Source: Arthrobacter sp. Soil764 (GTDB lineage Bacteria; Actinomycetota; Actinomycetes; Actinomycetales; Micrococcaceae). Taken from it: a DNA stretch of 64,000 nucleotides. Each line of letters begins with the position of its first letter. The first letter of the stretch is position 1. Below the pieces are notes generated by a model. It saw nothing but the letters and a program-made list of their open reading frames with translations. It was not told the DNA's origin and made no database searches. The position numbers and the translations under genes are program-made. The stretch spans positions 392,154 to 456,153 of the forward strand of contig NZ_LMSI01000020.1 of the NCBI RefSeq assembly GCF_001428075.1, given 5' to 3'. This document shows, in pieces, positions 1 through 8,803 of the stretch.

Positions 1-1414
1 TGGGTGAGACGTGGGCGCCTGTGGCGGTGGACCAGAGGATGGCTCCGTTTTGGAAGTTCTGGTAGCAGCCGCCGTCTTTGAGGCCGCATGTTTGATCGGA
101 GGTGGGGTAGCCCAGGGTGCCCCCCTCGAAGCCGGTGGCTCTCCAGGCCTCACGGATGAGCCCATTTGGAGAAGCTTGGGCTCCCGTCGCAGTGGACCAG
201 ATTATGGCGCCATTCTCAAAGTCTTGGTAACAACCCCCGTCCCGCAAGCCACAAACTATTGAGCTTATTTGCGCGCCAAGTTCCGGCGTACGGGCACGGG
301 CGTCAGCAATAGCTTGACTTGCAGCCGACGGAACTACGACCGAAGCGAAAGCCTTGAGGCCGGCGTAATCCCCGTTCCAGACGTTCGAGTCACCGGCGAA
401 GGGGCCGGTGCTGCTGTACTGCCAAATGCTGTACGTGCCCCAGCTTCCCGTGGGAATGGCGCCGGCGTCATTGGTGGCCGAGTAGGGGTATGCAGCGACC
501 CAAAGCGGATAGTCCCCGAAACCAGCAGGATTGCCCAAGCACTGGTTCCACCAATTCGTATTTGTATAGATCACCGGCAACCTGCCAGTGAGTGACCTCA
601 TGGTGTTGCCAAAGTCCTGAACCCATGATGTCAGCTGCCCTGGGGACATGCCGTAGCAGGTGTTACCAAAGTAGAAGCCGTTAATGGTCCGACCCTCGTA
701 CGGGTTGAACTCAAAGTCGAGAACCGGGGGCATGGTGTACCCGTCCGCAGACCAGCCACCGCCGTTATTCACGAAGTAGCGCGCCTGGTCGGAGCCTGAG
801 GACCAGTTGGGAATCGCGAAGTGGTAGGCGCCCCGCACCATGCCAACGTTTCGTGCCCCCTGATATTGGGAGCCGAACAGGTCATTGGTGAAGTAGTTTC
901 CTTCGGAAGCCTTCACGTAGGCGAATCTTGCACCCATGTTCCACTGCTGCTGCCAGTCGACGCTGGTCTGGTGTCCGCTGACATCGAGTCCCTGGACACC
1001 AAAGGAAGGCATCCACGTGCCTTCGGTCCCCAGTGACTCCGCGCTAAGCTTCTTCACGCCAGACGGGGATGACGAGGTCACTCGCTTTGACCTCTGTCCC
1101 ATTTCCGCTCCACCCGGGCCAATGGCTTGGGACATCGACTCGGGAGTGGCCGCCGCAGACGGACTGGCTTCAATGGACGGCTGCGGCGCCGTTGCGGTTG
1201 TTGGCGCGGCTTCTGAAGTTGTCTGCGGCGAAGAAGGCGCCGGCGTTGTTTGCGGCGACGTGGCGGCCGTCTTGGACGGTGTGGGCGTGGGACTGGGCTC
1301 TAAAGCGGAAGCTGCTCCGGTGAGACCAGGCCCAGTCAGCAATGAGACGGCCAGCAAGCCAGTCCCAAGGGACATCATGATTGGGCGACGGGACTGAGAC
1401 AGGTTCCGCTTCAT
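1..1414 (-). CDS. Secreted GH25 lysozyme with LGFP repeats, 3' end beyond window
   Basis: Muramidase expected to cleave peptidoglycan outside the cell. The frame starts at ATG 1414, about 6 nt after a GGAG, and stays open for 471 codons to the left edge, so the C-terminus is missing. Residues 1 to about 37 form a signal peptide (basic start, hydrophobic core, AASA cleavage site). A Pro/Thr/Ser-rich linker follows to about residue 115. The GH25 domain starts with GLDVSGHQ and contains the catalytic-type motif PPVLDFEF. The C-terminal part carries at least two LGFP-type repeats, each with GGCYQ(D/N)F and GAI(I/L)WSTATGA. LGFP modules occur in cell-surface proteins of Actinobacteria and probably anchor the enzyme in the envelope. 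It is divergent from the Tad operon; a functional link to pilus passage through the wall is possible but unproven. Confidence 0.9.
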   Translation of the reverse strand, partial: MKRNLSQSRRPIMMSLGTGLLAVSLLTGPGLTGAASALEPSPTPTPSKTAATSPQTTPAPSSPQTTSEAAPTTATAPQPSIEASPSAAATPESMSQAIGPGGAEMGQRSKRVTSSSPSGVKKLSAESLGTEGTWMPSFGVQGLDVSGHQTSVDWQQQWNMGARFAYVKASEGNYFTNDLFGSQYQGARNVGMVRGAYHFAIPNWSSGSDQARYFVNNGGGWSADGYTMPPVLDFEFNPYEGRTINGFYFGNTCYGMSPGQLTSWVQDFGNTMRSLTGRLPVIYTNTNWWNQCLGNPAGFGDYPLWVAAYPYSATNDAGAIPTGSWGTYSIWQYSSTGPFAGDSNVWNGDYAGLKAFASVVVPSAASQAIADARARTPELGAQISSIVCGLRDGGCYQDFENGAIIWSTATGAQASPNGLIREAWRATGFEGGTLGYPTSDQTCGLKDGGCYQNFQNGAILWSTATGAHVSP

Positions 1415-1596
1415 ATGTGCTCCGGAGACAATGTGGCGCTCCCCCGAGCGCCTCTTTGGATACTGCTCAGGTGGTTTCCCCAGGAAGACACCTGATAGTG
1501 CTATTTCGATAAATAACGCGCTCACCTTAGCACCGCTGTTACTGGTGGAACTAGTGATTCTCATGTTACTTATGTGAATACTGCGCTCCTCCAAGC

Positions 1597-1631
1597 AGAA
1601 TCTTGAGGCTCTCCTGAGGAGAATCTTGAGG
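1597..1631. repeat. Tandem 12-bp direct repeat upstream of the Tad operon
   Basis: The 317-nt gap 1415-1731 between the lysozyme and tadA holds two identical copies of AGAATCTTGAGG, at 1597-1608 and 1620-1631. Their period is 23 bp, about two helical turns, as expected for side-by-side regulator binding. The near-palindrome TCTCCTGAGGAGA lies between and across them. No convincing -35/-10 pair was found in the rest of the gap. A role as operator for the pilus operon is inference. Confidence 0.45.
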
Positions 1632-1731
1632 GTGGATAGTTGTCCACAGGAGCGCTGAATGACTTGTTGTGGCTGGACCTGCTCTTTAGGCTTTACCCAG
1701 TCGCACTGCCTCTGCCGGGGGCGGCAGTTGT

Positions 1732-2967
1732 ATGGGGGAACATATGGACGCGCTGGGAATTGTCGAGGACGAGGTCCGTGAGCTCATCCGCCGGCGCGGA
1801 CTGGATCCGCTCAGGCAAGCCGGAGAGGTTCGAAGGCTGGTGGAAGCAGCCGTCACTGACTATGACGAGCGTGCTCTGATGGGGCCTCTTCCGCCCCTTG
1901 GCCCGCTGGACGCAGCCCGCAGGTTCCTGTTCGATGCCGTCGCGGGCTTTGGGGTGCTCCAGCCACTGCTCGACGATCCGTCGATCGAAGAGATTTGGTT
2001 CAATGCCCCAAATGAAATTTATGTGGCACGCAACGGCGAGTCAGAGCTGACATCGTTGAGCCTCTCCGAGCAGCAGGTTCGCGACTTGGTCGAACGCATG
2101 CTGAAAAGCTCCGGCCGGCGGTTGGATATGTCGTCTCCGTTTGTGGATGCTGCCCTGCCTGATGGGTCAAGGCTCCACGTCGTCATCCCCGATGTGACCC
2201 GCCGCCACTGGGCCGTCAATATAAGAAAGTTCGTGGTGAAAGCCAGCCGCCTGGAACACCTGGTCGAGCTGGGGACGCTGACGCCGCAGTCGGCGCGATT
2301 TCTCGGCGCAGCGGTGTCCAGCGGCCTGAACATCCTCGTGTCAGGGGCGACACAGGCAGGCAAGACAACCATGCTGAACTGCCTGGCGGCCAGCATCGGA
2401 AGCCGGGAGCGTGTCATCACTGTCGAGGAAATCTTTGAGCTGCAGTTTCCGCTCCGGGACGTGGTGGGGTTGCAGTGCAGGCAACCAAACCTCGAAGGTG
2501 AGGGCGAAATTCCACTCCGTCGCCTGGTGAAGGAAGCCTTGCGGATGCGCCCGGACCGACTGGTTGTGGGCGAAGTGCGGGAAGCTGAGAGCCTGGACAT
2601 GCTGATCGCACTTAACAGTGGACTTCCCGGGATGTGCACCGTCCATGCGAACTCGGCCCATGATGCTGTCACCAAAATCTGTACATTGCCGCTGCTGGCG
2701 GGGGAGAACATCTCAAGTGCGTTCGTTGTCCCCACCGTTGCATCCTGCATAGACCTGGTGGTGCACTGCAGCAGGAACGCCGACGGGCGGCGACAAGTGA
2801 CTCAGATTCTGTCGCTGGGCCGACGCGTGGAAAATGGCATCATCGAGTCGTCAATGATCTTCGCTTTGGAGAATGGAGTCCTGCAGCCTCGTGCCAATGC
2901 CATGCCGGCGGCGGAAAAGTTCTCGCGGGCAGGATACGACGTCGCTGCACTGCTGGATCCGCGATGA
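1732..2967 (+). CDS. tadA: Tad/Flp pilus secretion ATPase (CpaF/TadA)
   Basis: Hexameric type II/IV secretion-like ATPase that powers Flp pilus assembly at the inner face of the membrane. 411 aa, normal for the family. The Walker A motif GATQAGKTT is at residues 205-213. The Asp-box/Walker B region reads LRMRPDRLVVGEVR, and the TVHAN His-box region follows. The N-terminal helical domain contains the family's EEIWFNAP region. An alternative start at ATG 1744 has a closer Shine-Dalgarno (GGGGGAA) and may be the true one. It is first gene of an operon whose next gene overlaps by 4 nt (ATGA). No TadZ/CpaE-like ATPase gene precedes it, although one is common in actinobacterial loci. Confidence 0.93.
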   Translation: MGEHMDALGIVEDEVRELIRRRGLDPLRQAGEVRRLVEAAVTDYDERALMGPLPPLGPLDAARRFLFDAVAGFGVLQPLLDDPSIEEIWFNAPNEIYVARNGESELTSLSLSEQQVRDLVERMLKSSGRRLDMSSPFVDAALPDGSRLHVVIPDVTRRHWAVNIRKFVVKASRLEHLVELGTLTPQSARFLGAAVSSGLNILVSGATQAGKTTMLNCLAASIGSRERVITVEEIFELQFPLRDVVGLQCRQPNLEGEGEIPLRRLVKEALRMRPDRLVVGEVREAESLDMLIALNSGLPGMCTVHANSAHDAVTKICTLPLLAGENISSAFVVPTVASCIDLVVHCSRNADGRRQVTQILSLGRRVENGIIESSMIFALENGVLQPRANAMPAAEKFSRAGYDVAALLDPR

Positions 2968-3821
2968 TCCCGGCGCTGGTGGGGGCGGCGTTGGGGGTGG
3001 GTTTCTTCCTGATCTGGTGGTCCTGCTGGGAAAGGCCGGACCACGGTGTCCGCAAGCGGAAGCCCAGCCGGCTGACTGACCTGCTCGCGGCTGCCGGGGT
3101 CGATAAGGTCTCAGCGCGCGGCCTGGCGGGCACGTGCCTGGGGCTGGGAATTTTCGTGGCACTCATCTTCTATGGCCTCAGCCGTTCGTGGCCGATTGCC
3201 GTCTGCTTTGGGCTTTTCGGCGCCTGGCTGCCAATCACCATCCTCCGGTGGCGGGCCAAAAAGAGAACGGCCATGCTGCGCCAGCTTTGGCCTGACGTCG
3301 TCGATCACCTCCGATCGGCAATCCGTGCCGGCCTGCCGCTGCCTGAGGCCCTCATTCAACTTGGAGAGAAGGGGCCTGAGGAACTGCGGCCCACCTTTCG
3401 TGAGTTCGGCGCTGACTACCGTGCCGGCGGCCAGTTCGATGGCTCCCTCAACAAACTGAAGCAGCGGCTGGCCGATCCCGTGGCTGACCGGATTATCGAA
3501 GCGCTCCGGCTGACCCGCGAAGTGGGCGGCTCAGACCTGGGGAAGCTCCTGGGCACACTGGCCGAGTTCCTGCGGGAAAACGCCCGGACGCGCAGTGAAC
3601 TGGAAGCCCGTCAGTCCTGGACCATTAATGCCGCCCGGCTTGCCGTCGCAGCACCCTGGATCGTGATGATCCTGCTCGCCACCAGGCCGGAGGCGATCCA
3701 GGCCTACAACACGCCGATGGGTGCAGCAGTCCTGCTCGGCGGTCTGGTTGTCTCGCTCATTTGCTACACCGTCATGCTGAAGATCGGGGCCTTGCCACAG
3801 GACGAAAGGGTACTCCGGTGA
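2964..3821 (+). CDS. tadB: Tad pilus inner-membrane platform protein (TadB-like)
   Basis: 285-aa type II secretion F-domain protein. With TadC it should form the membrane platform on which the ATPase acts. An N-terminal hydrophobic segment, a pair of segments near residues 55-90 and two C-terminal segments after residue 220 flank a cytoplasmic helical domain with the T2SSF signature region (DHLRSAIRAGLPLPEAL). ATG overlaps the tadA stop (ATGA), so it is translationally coupled. Assignment as TadB rather than TadC rests on gene order. Confidence 0.9.
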   Translation: MIPALVGAALGVGFFLIWWSCWERPDHGVRKRKPSRLTDLLAAAGVDKVSARGLAGTCLGLGIFVALIFYGLSRSWPIAVCFGLFGAWLPITILRWRAKKRTAMLRQLWPDVVDHLRSAIRAGLPLPEALIQLGEKGPEELRPTFREFGADYRAGGQFDGSLNKLKQRLADPVADRIIEALRLTREVGGSDLGKLLGTLAEFLRENARTRSELEARQSWTINAARLAVAAPWIVMILLATRPEAIQAYNTPMGAAVLLGGLVVSLICYTVMLKIGALPQDERVLR

Positions 3822-4759
3822 TCATCGTTCCGCCTTCAGCAGTACTTTGCGGTATCGGCCTTGGCTTGGGATTGTGGCTTGTGATCTTCCGGTCACCGCC
3901 AGTGCGGGCCATGACCCTCTCTGAACGCATCGAGCCGCAACTGAAGTCGCAGAACCTGGAGTCGCGGCTCCTCCGTGCAGGCGAGCAGAACCTGACACCT
4001 TTCGGCCCGCTGGAACGGATTCTCCGCCCTGTCTTCCGGGACTGGCTCTCCGCATTGGGGAAACTCAACCCCTCGCCCGGGGCCACCGGGCGCCGATTGG
4101 TCCAGGCAGGGATCAACAAGTCGCCAATCGACTTCCGTGCGGAACAGCTGCTCTGGGCCGCTGCCGGTTTTGCCCTATCGTTGGCCCTCATCTTCATCGG
4201 AGCCGCGGCCGGGAGGTTCAATCCGCTCCTGGCAGCTGCGGTAATCGCCGGCAGTGCTGCAGCAGGTTTTGTGCTGCGGGACTACTGGCTTGGTGCCCAG
4301 GTGCGCAGGCGGGAAGCACGGATGATGGCGGAGTTTCCCAGCCTCGCCGAACTGATGGCGCTGGCGGTCGGGGCAGGGGAGAGCGCAACGGGCGCTTTGG
4401 ATCGCGTTTGCAGGAGTGCCAACGGTGAGCTGTCAAAGGAGTTTTCAAAGATCCTCGCGGAGACGAGGGCAGGCAAACCCCTGGTCTTGGCCTTGCAGGA
4501 GTTCTCTGCCCGCACCGACCTTGCCCCCTTGGTCCGGTTCGTTGACGGCATCATCGTTGCAGTGGAAAGAGGAACGCCCCTCGCAGACGTGCTCCGCGCG
4601 CAGGCACAGGACGTCCGCGATTCGGCCAAACGGGACCTCATGGAAGCTGCAGGAAAAAAGGAAATCGCGATGATGGTGCCTCTGGTTTTCGGAGTGCTTC
4701 CCCTCACCGTTGTGTTTGCTGTCTTCCCCGGCCTCGCTGCCATCAACCTGGGTTTCTGA
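3818..4759 (+). CDS. tadC: Tad pilus inner-membrane platform protein (TadC-like)
   Basis: 313-aa second T2SSF-domain protein of the pilus platform. I chose GTG 3818 because it overlaps the tadB stop by 4 nt (GTGA) and has the Shine-Dalgarno GAAAGGG seven nt upstream; the in-frame ATG at 3761 would lie 60 nt inside tadB. An N-terminal hydrophobic segment, a central pair of membrane spans (about residues 110-155), a cytoplasmic T2SSF core (MAEFPSLAELMALAVGAGES) and C-terminal spans (MVPLVFGVLPLTVVFAVF) are visible. The following gene is 74 nt downstream. Confidence 0.9.
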   Translation: MIIVPPSAVLCGIGLGLGLWLVIFRSPPVRAMTLSERIEPQLKSQNLESRLLRAGEQNLTPFGPLERILRPVFRDWLSALGKLNPSPGATGRRLVQAGINKSPIDFRAEQLLWAAAGFALSLALIFIGAAAGRFNPLLAAAVIAGSAAAGFVLRDYWLGAQVRRREARMMAEFPSLAELMALAVGAGESATGALDRVCRSANGELSKEFSKILAETRAGKPLVLALQEFSARTDLAPLVRFVDGIIVAVERGTPLADVLRAQAQDVRDSAKRDLMEAAGKKEIAMMVPLVFGVLPLTVVFAVFPGLAAINLGF

Positions 4760-4833
4760 TGAGGAAACAACCCGAAGCCCGCATCCACCGCAACTACTAA
4801 AAGCCACTCCAGGATCCAGGAATAGGACGCAAG

Positions 4834-5121
4834 ATGCAAAACATGGGAACCCGCTGTCTGCTGCTGCTTCTTGGCCTTACGGCCACACTGCAGCTAAAGG
4901 TGCCCCGCCCGGCCAGGGCGGGTCGACGTACAGGCTGGCATGTCAATGAAGGCCTCCAGCCGCGTCAGGCAAGCACAATCGATAATCCGGAGCGCGGTGA
5001 CGTGCCGGGATGGGTGATGATAACCCTGATGTCCGCCGTCCTGGTTGCAGCCCTCCTGGCGCTCGCTGGCCCCGCTTTGGAAGCGATGTTCAACCAGGCA
5101 ATGGACAAGGTTGGAAACTGA
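4834..5121 (+). CDS. Small pilin-like membrane peptide of the Tad locus
   Basis: 95-aa protein between tadC and the TadE-like genes, where the Flp pilin normally sits. It starts with a Leu-rich hydrophobic stretch (residues 8-18). A polar middle follows, then a second hydrophobic helix GWVMITLMSAVLVAALLALA near residues 58-77 preceded by NPERGD. A charged hydrophobic-helix layout resembles Flp/TadE-type prepilins processed before the helix, but the classical Gly-x4-Glu-Tyr prepilin motif is not seen. AGGA seven nt upstream supports ATG 4834. Function as the major pilin is inferred from position only. Confidence 0.75.
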   Translation: MQNMGTRCLLLLLGLTATLQLKVPRPARAGRRTGWHVNEGLQPRQASTIDNPERGDVPGWVMITLMSAVLVAALLALAGPALEAMFNQAMDKVGN

Positions 5122-5124
5122 GCC

Positions 5125-5538
5125 GTGGTGATCTCCGCTCACGGGCCGGTGCAGCCGGAGCTGTCCCGGCCGGGGGAGCGGGGTTCAGCTGTGGTGGACT
5201 TTGTCCTGGTTGGCGGGTTGCTGACCATGTTCTTCCTTGCGATCATCCAGCTGACCCTGGTTCTGCACGTCCGGAACACACTCATCGATGCTGCGGCCTC
5301 TGGTGCACGGTACGGGACACTCGCTGACCGTAATGCCTCGGATGCGCAGGAACGGACCCGCAGCCTCATCGGCATGGCACTGAACGAGGGGTTTGCCGAA
5401 CAGATCAGTGCGCAGGAAGTAACGGTCCAAGGCATGCGCACTTTGGAGGTAACCGTCCGGTCTCCAATGCCGGTTATCGGGTTCATTGGCCCACGGGACA
5501 TGCTGGAGGTGAAAGGGCATGCGGCTGTTCAGCCCTGA
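5125..5538 (+). CDS. tadE: TadE-like pseudopilin 1
   Basis: 137-aa minor pilin-type protein. The N-terminal leader ends in RGSAVVDF, followed by the hydrophobic helix VLVGGLLTMFFLAIIQLTLV. This is the TadE signature, except that the usual Glu of GSAVVEF is Asp here. The C-terminal part is extracytoplasmic and predicted beta-rich. GTG 5125 starts 3 nt after the previous stop. It overlaps the next gene by 20 nt. Known TadE proteins are needed for pilus assembly; whether this one is processed by a prepilin peptidase cannot be judged, as no peptidase gene is present. Confidence 0.87.
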   Translation: MVISAHGPVQPELSRPGERGSAVVDFVLVGGLLTMFFLAIIQLTLVLHVRNTLIDAAASGARYGTLADRNASDAQERTRSLIGMALNEGFAEQISAQEVTVQGMRTLEVTVRSPMPVIGFIGPRDMLEVKGHAAVQP

Positions 5539-6142
5539 GCCGCTCAGCGCCGGCCCATTGCCACGCTCCCATGGCCAGTCCGGTTCCAATGCCTTCCCGT
5601 TCCGCACCCGCCTGGCAGAAGCATTCTGCAGGGAGGGTCCCGGGGGCACACGAGTGGGTGACGCTATCCAGTGCCCCAGGCATGACCACCGGGAGCACGC
5701 GGAGCCGGGCTTCGTGTATGAGCGCCGTGGGCTGATGAATGAGGATGGAAGTGCAGTCGTCGAATTCACGTTCCTTGCACTCCTGCTGATGGTTCCGCTG
5801 GTGTACTTCGTCATCACCGTCGGCCAAATCCAAGGCGGTTCCTTCGCCGTGGTGGGCGCCGCCGACCAGGCTGCCAAGGTCTTTGTGGCACAGCCCGATG
5901 CCCCCACCGCCCAGGCAGCTGCTGAGCGGGCAGTGGCCCTTGCCCTCTCCGACTTCGGGCACCCTGTGGCAAGGGCCCACATGACCACCAGCTGCAACCC
6001 GGCTGACTGCCAGGCTGCCGGGACAACGGTAACGGTGACCGTCAGGCTGAACGTTCCGCTGCCGTTCATACCGTTCGTGGATGGATTGTCCGCCACGGAG
6101 GTTGAGGCGTCCTCCACGCAACTGGTGGGGAGGTACCGGTGA
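5519..6142 (+). CDS. TadE-like pseudopilin 2
   Basis: 207-aa second TadE-like protein. The pilin-like part begins at residue 73 (MNEDGSAVVEF) and is followed by the helix LLLMVPLVYFVITVG. The first 72 residues are Arg/Pro-rich and have no recognised domain. The upstream ATG 5519 has a strong Shine-Dalgarno (GGAGG at 5506-5510) but overlaps the previous gene by 20 nt. ATG 5735 would give a conventional short TadE. The C-terminal domain holds a Cys pair (SCNPADCQ) that could form a disulfide outside the cell. The next gene overlaps by GTGA. Confidence 0.82.
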   Translation: MRLFSPEPLSAGPLPRSHGQSGSNAFPFRTRLAEAFCREGPGGTRVGDAIQCPRHDHREHAEPGFVYERRGLMNEDGSAVVEFTFLALLLMVPLVYFVITVGQIQGGSFAVVGAADQAAKVFVAQPDAPTAQAAAERAVALALSDFGHPVARAHMTTSCNPADCQAAGTTVTVTVRLNVPLPFIPFVDGLSATEVEASSTQLVGRYR

Positions 6143-6585
6143 ATCGCGGGGAACCGGATGAGAACGGCCAGGTGATGGTAATGATCCTCGGCTACATCGT
6201 CCTGGCGCTCTTGGTGGCGACAGTCGTCATCGGAATATCTGCTGTCTACCTGGAGCACAAGCGCCTGTTGTCCCTGGCGGACGGCGCCTCCCTGGCGGCG
6301 GCCGACAGCTACACCCTGGGTGAAGTCATGTCACAGGGCGGAAGCCCCTCGGCTGTCCTTAGTCCCGCCCGCGTCCGCAATGTCGCTGCCGATTTCGTCG
6401 CAAGAAGTCCTGCCTCGGAGCGTTTCTCCAGTCTTGCCGTCACTGGGGCAACGGGCACGCCGGACGGGTCCACCGCCGTCGTGGTCCTCACTGCAGCCGT
6501 GCACCCGCCTGTGGTGAACTTCCTCGTTCCGGACGGTATCCGGATCGAGGCGACATCCACGGCGCGCTCGCGCCTGACCCGCTGA
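6139..6585 (+). CDS. TadG-related pilus-locus membrane protein
   Basis: 148-aa last gene of the Tad operon, starting at a GTG that overlaps the previous stop by 4 nt. One N-terminal membrane helix (MILGYIVLALLVATVVIGIS) is followed by a region with LSLADGASLAAADSYT, a motif typical of TadG-like/Rv3654c-type proteins. The remainder is a small extracytoplasmic domain. Its exact role in known Tad systems is not settled. Operon position and helix layout support the assignment. Confidence 0.83.
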   Translation: MNRGEPDENGQVMVMILGYIVLALLVATVVIGISAVYLEHKRLLSLADGASLAAADSYTLGEVMSQGGSPSAVLSPARVRNVAADFVARSPASERFSSLAVTGATGTPDGSTAVVVLTAAVHPPVVNFLVPDGIRIEATSTARSRLTR

Positions 6586-6712
6586 GTCGCGCACCCGCCG
6601 GGTCAAGCACCTGCGTTGAGCATGACACTGAGACAGGCACGGTGCGGGGCCATGGGGCGTGCACGCCTCCCACGCAGGGCCGTATCCGCCAATAGCGTAG
6701 GCTTAAACCACC

Positions 6713-7828
6713 ATGGCCAATATTGATTTTTCCGCTGAAATCCGCGCGCTGCGCGCCACGTACGAGTCCATTGAACGCGTCAGCGACGTGGAGACACTCA
6801 AGGAAGACATCGCCGAACTCAGCGAGCGGGCAGGGGAGCCGGACCTCTGGGACGATCCCTCGGCCGCACAGAAAATCACCTCCCGGCTTTCCCACCGCCA
6901 GTCCGAACTCGAACGCCTCACCAACCTGGCGTCCAGGATTGACGATCTCGAAGTCCTGGTGGAGCTTGGGCAGGACGAGGACGACGCCGACTCGATGGGG
7001 GAGGCCGCAGCCGAACTTGAATCCATCAAGAAGGCCCTCAAGGACCTGGAAGTAGTCACGCTGCTGTCCGGCGAATACGACGAACGCGAAGCCGTCGTCT
7101 CAATCCGCGCCGGTGCGGGAGGAGTGGACGCTGCTGACTTTGCCGAGATGCTGATGCGCATGTACCTCCGGTGGGCGGAACGCCACGGGTACCCCACAAC
7201 GGTCATGGACACCTCCTACGCGGAGGAAGCCGGACTCAAATCGGCCACCTTCGAGGTGAAGGCTCCTTATGCGTACGGCACCCTGAGCGTGGAAGCCGGA
7301 ACCCACCGCCTTGTCCGGATCAGCCCGTTCGACAACCAGGGCCGCCGCCAAACGTCCTTCGCTGCCGTTGAGGTCATCCCCCTGATCGAGCAGACGGACT
7401 CCATCGACATCCCGGATAATGAAATCCGGGTGGATGTGTTCCGTTCGTCCGGCCCGGGCGGCCAGTCGGTCAACACCACGGACTCCGCCGTCCGCTTGAC
7501 CCACATTCCCACCGGCACCGTGGTGTCGATGCAGAACGAGAAATCACAGCTGCAGAACCGCGCCGCCGCCATGCGCGTGCTGCAGTCGCGGCTCCTGCTG
7601 TTGAAGAAGGAGCAGGAGGATGCGGAGAAGAAGGCGCTGGCCGGCGATGTCAAAGCATCGTGGGGTGACCAGATGCGCTCCTACGTCCTGAACCCTTACC
7701 AGATGGTCAAGGACCTGCGCACGGAACACGAAGTGGGCAATACGTCGGCAGTGTTCGACGGCGAAATCGACGACTTCATCGACGCCGGCATCCGCTGGCG
7801 TACTGACAACCGCAACGCCGACAAGTAA
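6713..7828 (+). CDS. prfB: Peptide chain release factor 2
   Basis: RF2 ends translation at UGA and UAA codons by releasing the peptide on the ribosome. 371 aa, full length. The stop-codon recognition tripeptide SPF is at residues 204-206 and the catalytic GGQ at 249-251. The N-terminal coding region is a single open frame, so the programmed +1 frameshift that autoregulates E. coli prfB is absent. A -10-like TAGGCT (6698-6703) lies 9 nt before ATG 6713, giving an almost leaderless transcript. It is followed 186 nt later by ftsE, as in many Actinobacteria. Confidence 0.97.
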   Translation: MANIDFSAEIRALRATYESIERVSDVETLKEDIAELSERAGEPDLWDDPSAAQKITSRLSHRQSELERLTNLASRIDDLEVLVELGQDEDDADSMGEAAAELESIKKALKDLEVVTLLSGEYDEREAVVSIRAGAGGVDAADFAEMLMRMYLRWAERHGYPTTVMDTSYAEEAGLKSATFEVKAPYAYGTLSVEAGTHRLVRISPFDNQGRRQTSFAAVEVIPLIEQTDSIDIPDNEIRVDVFRSSGPGGQSVNTTDSAVRLTHIPTGTVVSMQNEKSQLQNRAAAMRVLQSRLLLLKKEQEDAEKKALAGDVKASWGDQMRSYVLNPYQMVKDLRTEHEVGNTSAVFDGEIDDFIDAGIRWRTDNRNADK

Positions 7829-8014
7829 CCCGCCAGGCCGGCAGGCCGCCAGCTGATCCGGCGACACGCCCCCGAAAGCAGGCCCAACCGCCGGGCATCC
7901 TGCGTATAGTCGAGGGGCCGGGGCCCTACTTTCCCCAAACGAAAACCCGTGCACCGGCTGCAGAACTGGGCTGCATCACATGAATCAGCCATGCCCTGCA
8001 GGGTACTTAGGGCC

Positions 8015-8803
8015 ATGATCCGATTCGAAAATGTCACCAAGGTTTACGACCAGAAAGCCCGCCCGGCGCTGGACTCCATCAACCTTGAGATTGACCGCGG
8101 CGAATTCGCCTTCCTCGTGGGCGCATCCGGCTCCGGAAAATCCACCTTCCTCCGCCTCGTGCTGAAGGAAGACCGCGCCACGTCCGGCGCTGTCTACGTC
8201 GCCGGCCAGAACGTCGCCAAGATCTCCAGCTGGCGGGTTCCGCGCCTTCGCCGCGGCATCGGCGTCGTCTTCCAGGACTTCCGCCTCCTGCCTCAAAAGA
8301 ACGTGTTCGCCAACGTAGCCTTCGCCATGCAGGTCATCGGCAAGAGCCGGAGCGTCATCCGCGACACGGTCCCGGAAGTCCTCAAGACCGTGGGCCTGGA
8401 AGGCAAGGAACACCGCATGCCGCACGAGCTCTCCGGCGGCGAGCAGCAGCGCGTGGCGATCGCCCGTGCCGTGGTCAACCGGCCCGGGATCCTCCTCGCC
8501 GACGAACCCACCGGAAACCTGGACCCCACCACTTCCATGGGCATCATGGGCGTGCTGGACAAGATCAACCAAAACGGAACCACCGTGGTGATGGCCACGC
8601 ACGACGACGACATCGTCAACGAGATGCGCAAGCGGGTGGTTGAGCTCAGGAACGGCGTGGTGATCCGCGACGAAGCCAAGGCCTTGTACACGTCGATGAT
8701 CCCCGTCGTCGGCCAGTCCAGGCGGCTGAAGGACGCCAGCGGCAGGGAAGCGCCCGACGGCGGCCTGCCGGGCAACGGCGCTGAAGGCGAGGCCCAGCGG
8801 TGA
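8015..8803 (+). CDS. ftsE: Cell-division ABC transporter ATPase FtsE
   Basis: ATPase of the FtsEX complex, which activates peptidoglycan hydrolases at the division site rather than moving a solute. 262 aa. Walker A is GASGSGKST, the ABC signature LSGGEQQR and Walker [13 protein letters not shown] 8015 ([12 protein letters not shown]) fits the family start; an in-frame ATG at 7949 adds 22 residues without homology. The gap upstream (7829-8014) holds TATAGT near 7910 as a possible -10. ftsX overlaps by 4 nt (GTGA). Confidence 0.96.
   Translation: MIRFENVTKVYDQKARPALDSINLEIDRGEFAFLVGASGSGKSTFLRLVLKEDRATSGAVYVAGQNVAKISSWRVPRLRRGIGVVFQDFRLLPQKNVFANVAFAMQVIGKSRSVIRDTVPEVLKTVGLEGKEHRMPHELSGGEQQRVAIARAVVNRPGILLADEPTGNLDPTTSMGIMGVLDKINQNGTTVVMATHDDDIVNEMRKRVVELRNGVVIRDEAKALYTSMIPVVGQSRRLKDASGREAPDGGLPGNGAEGEAQR

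Noticed and set aside
6713..6900. Programmed frameshift in prfB
   Set aside because: The N-terminal region is one open frame without an internal UGA.
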